DNA of 64,000 nucleotides, from contig CM032797.1 of assembly GCA_019155185.1 (NCBI GenBank), positions 9,472,881 to 9,536,880 of the forward strand, written 5' to 3'. Shown here one piece after another: positions 61,932-64,000 of this stretch. Each line of letters opens with the position of its first letter. The stretch's first letter is position 1. The notes under the pieces are model-generated. The model searched no databases, was not told the origin of the DNA, and was given only the letters and a program-made list of their open reading frames with translations. Source of the DNA: Beaufortia kweichowensis. Its lineage: Eukaryota; Chordata; Actinopteri; Cypriniformes; Gastromyzontidae. The position numbers and the translations under genes are program-made.

Positions 61932-64000
61932 TTAGTCAGCATAGTGCATGATGGATTCAACGTAGTTGCCAGGAAACAGTCCGGTCACACCATTACACAC
62001 ACCCTCGTACCATCCGTCATCATTTTTCTTGATGATGTAGATGATGGCACCCTCCATGAAAGAAAGCTCATCGTCTTTGTCTTTTGAGTAGTCATAGATG
62101 GCCACCACTAAAAGAGACATGGGTTAGTTAAAAGTAAAGTATAAAGCTAATATTTGGGGGGGATAGTAATAGGTGGCAGTTAATGGCATTCAGTGGCTTT
62201 GCTGCTAGGCTAAACCATGAAAATTTAGGTCCAGTAAAATCTCTAATTAGCATAGTGTATTTTTATAGATTTGTATTTTTATATTTTTAAGGAGAGAATG
62301 TCAAGTCTAGAGCAGAGGAAACGCTTACCCTTCTCTATATAAGACTTTGGGGCCCAGTGAGGGTCTCCATCAGCATACGGGTCATTGTAGTGAACCAGGG
62401 CTGCGTCATCTTCCTCGTAATCCACAGGTGGAGGTGGAGGGGGTGGGGCTGCTTCCTCAAACAGGGGCGTGTCCTCAGGTAGAGGAGGAGGGGGTGGAGA
62501 TGGACTGTCTGTAACTGAACAAAGACAGCAAATAGACTCTCATTATAACACTATGAGATCATTTATAAATACTTTTTAAATACTTAAATATTTTAAATAA
62601 ACAAACCTTAATAGAGGAAAATACATATGTAAAGCTCGCCTCTTCGATACTAGGGTGTTGTGGGTGGTTGCTAAGGTGTTCTCAGTGGTTTCATGTGTAT
62701 GTAGTCCATAAACGTGTTGTTGTTGACTACTATATATGCTGTATGTGATATGCATGTAGATGAATGGAGGTCATAAAAAGTAAAGTATGTGTAGTACTCA
62801 CTGTTCTCCTGAACTCTGGCCACAAAGCCAGTGAGGGGAATCTGGGGTGTCAGCTGGACCATGGGAGGAGGCGGCGGGGCGACAGACACTAGAAACACAA
62901 ACAAACATACACAAATTTATACACATAAAAATTGAGACAAAAACACGGCCACAGAATAACAGACAGGTATAATCCACCAAAAGGTAAAAGTGTTATTGTG
63001 ACATGAAGTGACTTAAAAGCATGCGCATCATTGGTTACTAGGGTTGCTAGTTACAAACAACCTTATTTGTTATTCCTAGATAGATAAAATCCAAACTGAC
63101 ATTATGACATGAACTGTTTTAATAGAGCTGGACTCACTTGTGTTCTGGGGGAATGTAGGACCCCCGTTTAGGTGGGGCTGAGGCACAGAGAACTGTGATG
63201 AGCTGGCAGGGGCGCGCCGATAGGTGCCGGTAGCTGACACCATAGAGGCAGAGGAAGAAGCTGTAGAGGAATTGTGTCTTGAAATCTGCCGAGAAATCGT
63301 CCCAAACTGAGACATTGGGATGGGGCCCAAACCTGGACCTGGAGGAACTGCTTCAGTAAGAACAGGGACATTTTTTTAAATGCCTTTACTAAAATATACA
63401 TCTGTGACATAGTTTTTAGAGCAGTACCCAAAGTTTTTTTTTAAATAGTGCTGCCTATTTGGTACATTTCAAGCCATAGTTTGAATGTGTAAATAAGATA
63501 TGATGTGGTGCAGACTGAGCATGAACATTATGACAAAATGTGCATTCTCACCTGGAGCCATACTGGGAGGGGAGGGTGTTGGCACAGCCAGAGGGATTCC
63601 CATACTATTACTGCTGTTCTCACGACCGCCGCTGCCCCCACTGCTGCCACTGAGACAATTACAACAGAGCTATTAAAAAATGAGCAGGCACTCTCATAAA
63701 AGCCGTCAAAGTACTTTATTACACAGCTAAGAATTGATTCCACTTAATAATCCCACTGGGAGAGAAATATCAGCTGTCCACCAAGTTTGTAAACAAACGA
63801 TATCTGTATTTTTGTATTTGATATACGTTGCATTGCATATTCTTTACTTAAAGTTTCATGTCTCATATGGCACCTTAATAACAGTGTATCGAAAAATGTA
63901 AACATCACCATGAAACCCAGCATCCAACATACACTAAGGATGTTTTTACCAGGTGGTTAGTAAATTAAATGAAGTAATTAAAAGTAAAATTATTAATATT
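61932..64000 (-). CDS. abi1: Abl interactor 1, 3' half (WAVE complex subunit)
   Basis: ABI proteins belong to the WAVE regulatory complex that drives Arp2/3 actin branching, and link it to Abl kinases. Five exons are visible (minus): 63649-63552, 63350-63138, 62888-62802, 62508-62329, 62107-61932; the N-terminal SNARE-like/HHR exons lie beyond 64000. Seen: Ser/Gly-rich GGSGGRENSS, ISRHNSST, the block QLTPQIPLTGFVARVQEN, two polyproline runs, YNDPYADGDPHWAPKSYIEK, and a C-terminal SH3 domain (VVAIYDYSKDKDDELSFMEG .. GLFPGNYVESIMHYAD). KDKDDELSFMEG, GVCN and YADGDP fit ABI1 better than ABI2. Phases are consistent. It is probably convergent with whatever starts near 59500. Paralogue a or b is not decided. 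Confidence 0.9.
62640..62690. repeat. GGTTGCTAAGG-type dispersed repeat
   Basis: ACTAGGGTGTTGTGGGTGG followed by TTGCTAAGGTGTTCTCAGTGG, the same unit family as near 26500; a shorter echo occurs near 63035. It lies in abi1 intron sequence. Confidence 0.45.
63650..64000 (-). other. abi1: abi1 intron, window edge
   Basis: AT-rich intron sequence upstream of the 63649 acceptor; no exon seen before the window ends. Confidence 0.6.

Overview
The window is vertebrate nuclear DNA from a ray-finned fish, most likely a cyprinid or close relative. Evidence: spliced genes with GT-AG introns, fish-type forms of crumbs-1, fetuin-A, Dishevelled-3 and annexin A13, an AT-rich intergenic background, a tRNA-derived SINE with the CGCTTTGGA..AAAGC.TCTGC.AAATG tail common in fish, and recognisable fish interspersed repeats. 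It is not microbial, and I saw no viral gene or CRISPR array. Species is inferred from family resemblance only.

Layout, left to right: (1) 3' end of an unrecognised proline-rich gene (+, 2-933); (2) ahsg, fetuin-A (-, 2097-4195); (3) crb1 (-, 5626-12558); (4) zbtb41 (+, 14467-19556), head-to-head with crb1 as in mammals; (5) dvl3 (-, 22210-30934); (6) pcyt1a (+, 35662-38130), divergent from dvl3; (7) ap2m1 (-, 40101-45315), tail-to-tail with pcyt1a; (8) an annexin A13 gene (+, 47332-50774), divergent from ap2m1; (9) an unrecognised 891-residue secreted multidomain gene (-, 53510-57046); (10) a candidate orphan first exon (+, 59500-59570); (11) 3' half of abi1 (-, 61932 to beyond the window). 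Exon structures were rebuilt by hand from splice sites and reading phase. Every multi-exon model closes in frame except pcyt1a, which carries an apparent start-proximal frameshift.

The genes do not form one pathway. Several concern membranes and the cortex: crb1 (apical polarity), dvl3 (Wnt signalling), ap2m1 (clathrin adaptor), pcyt1a (phosphatidylcholine synthesis), annexin A13 (Ca-dependent membrane binding) and abi1 (WAVE complex). In human these map to several chromosomes (1q31 for CRB1/ZBTB41; 3q27-29 for AHSG, DVL3, AP2M1 and PCYT1A; 8q24 for ANXA13; 10p12 for ABI1), so the block is a lineage-specific junction of conserved pairs.

Most notable: crb1 has only the short-form 5' end and a non-canonical cytoplasmic tail without the ERLI motif; pcyt1a has an apparent 2-base contraction in its first coding exon; zbtb41 needs a GC-AG intron with a frame-breaking GT donor 4 nt away; ap2m1 keeps a 6-nt microexon; the annexin promoter has two perfect CRE palindromes; and the 891-residue gene combines four CxGxxC motifs, a coiled coil, a TNFR-like module, an EGF-like module and three beta-rich repeats.
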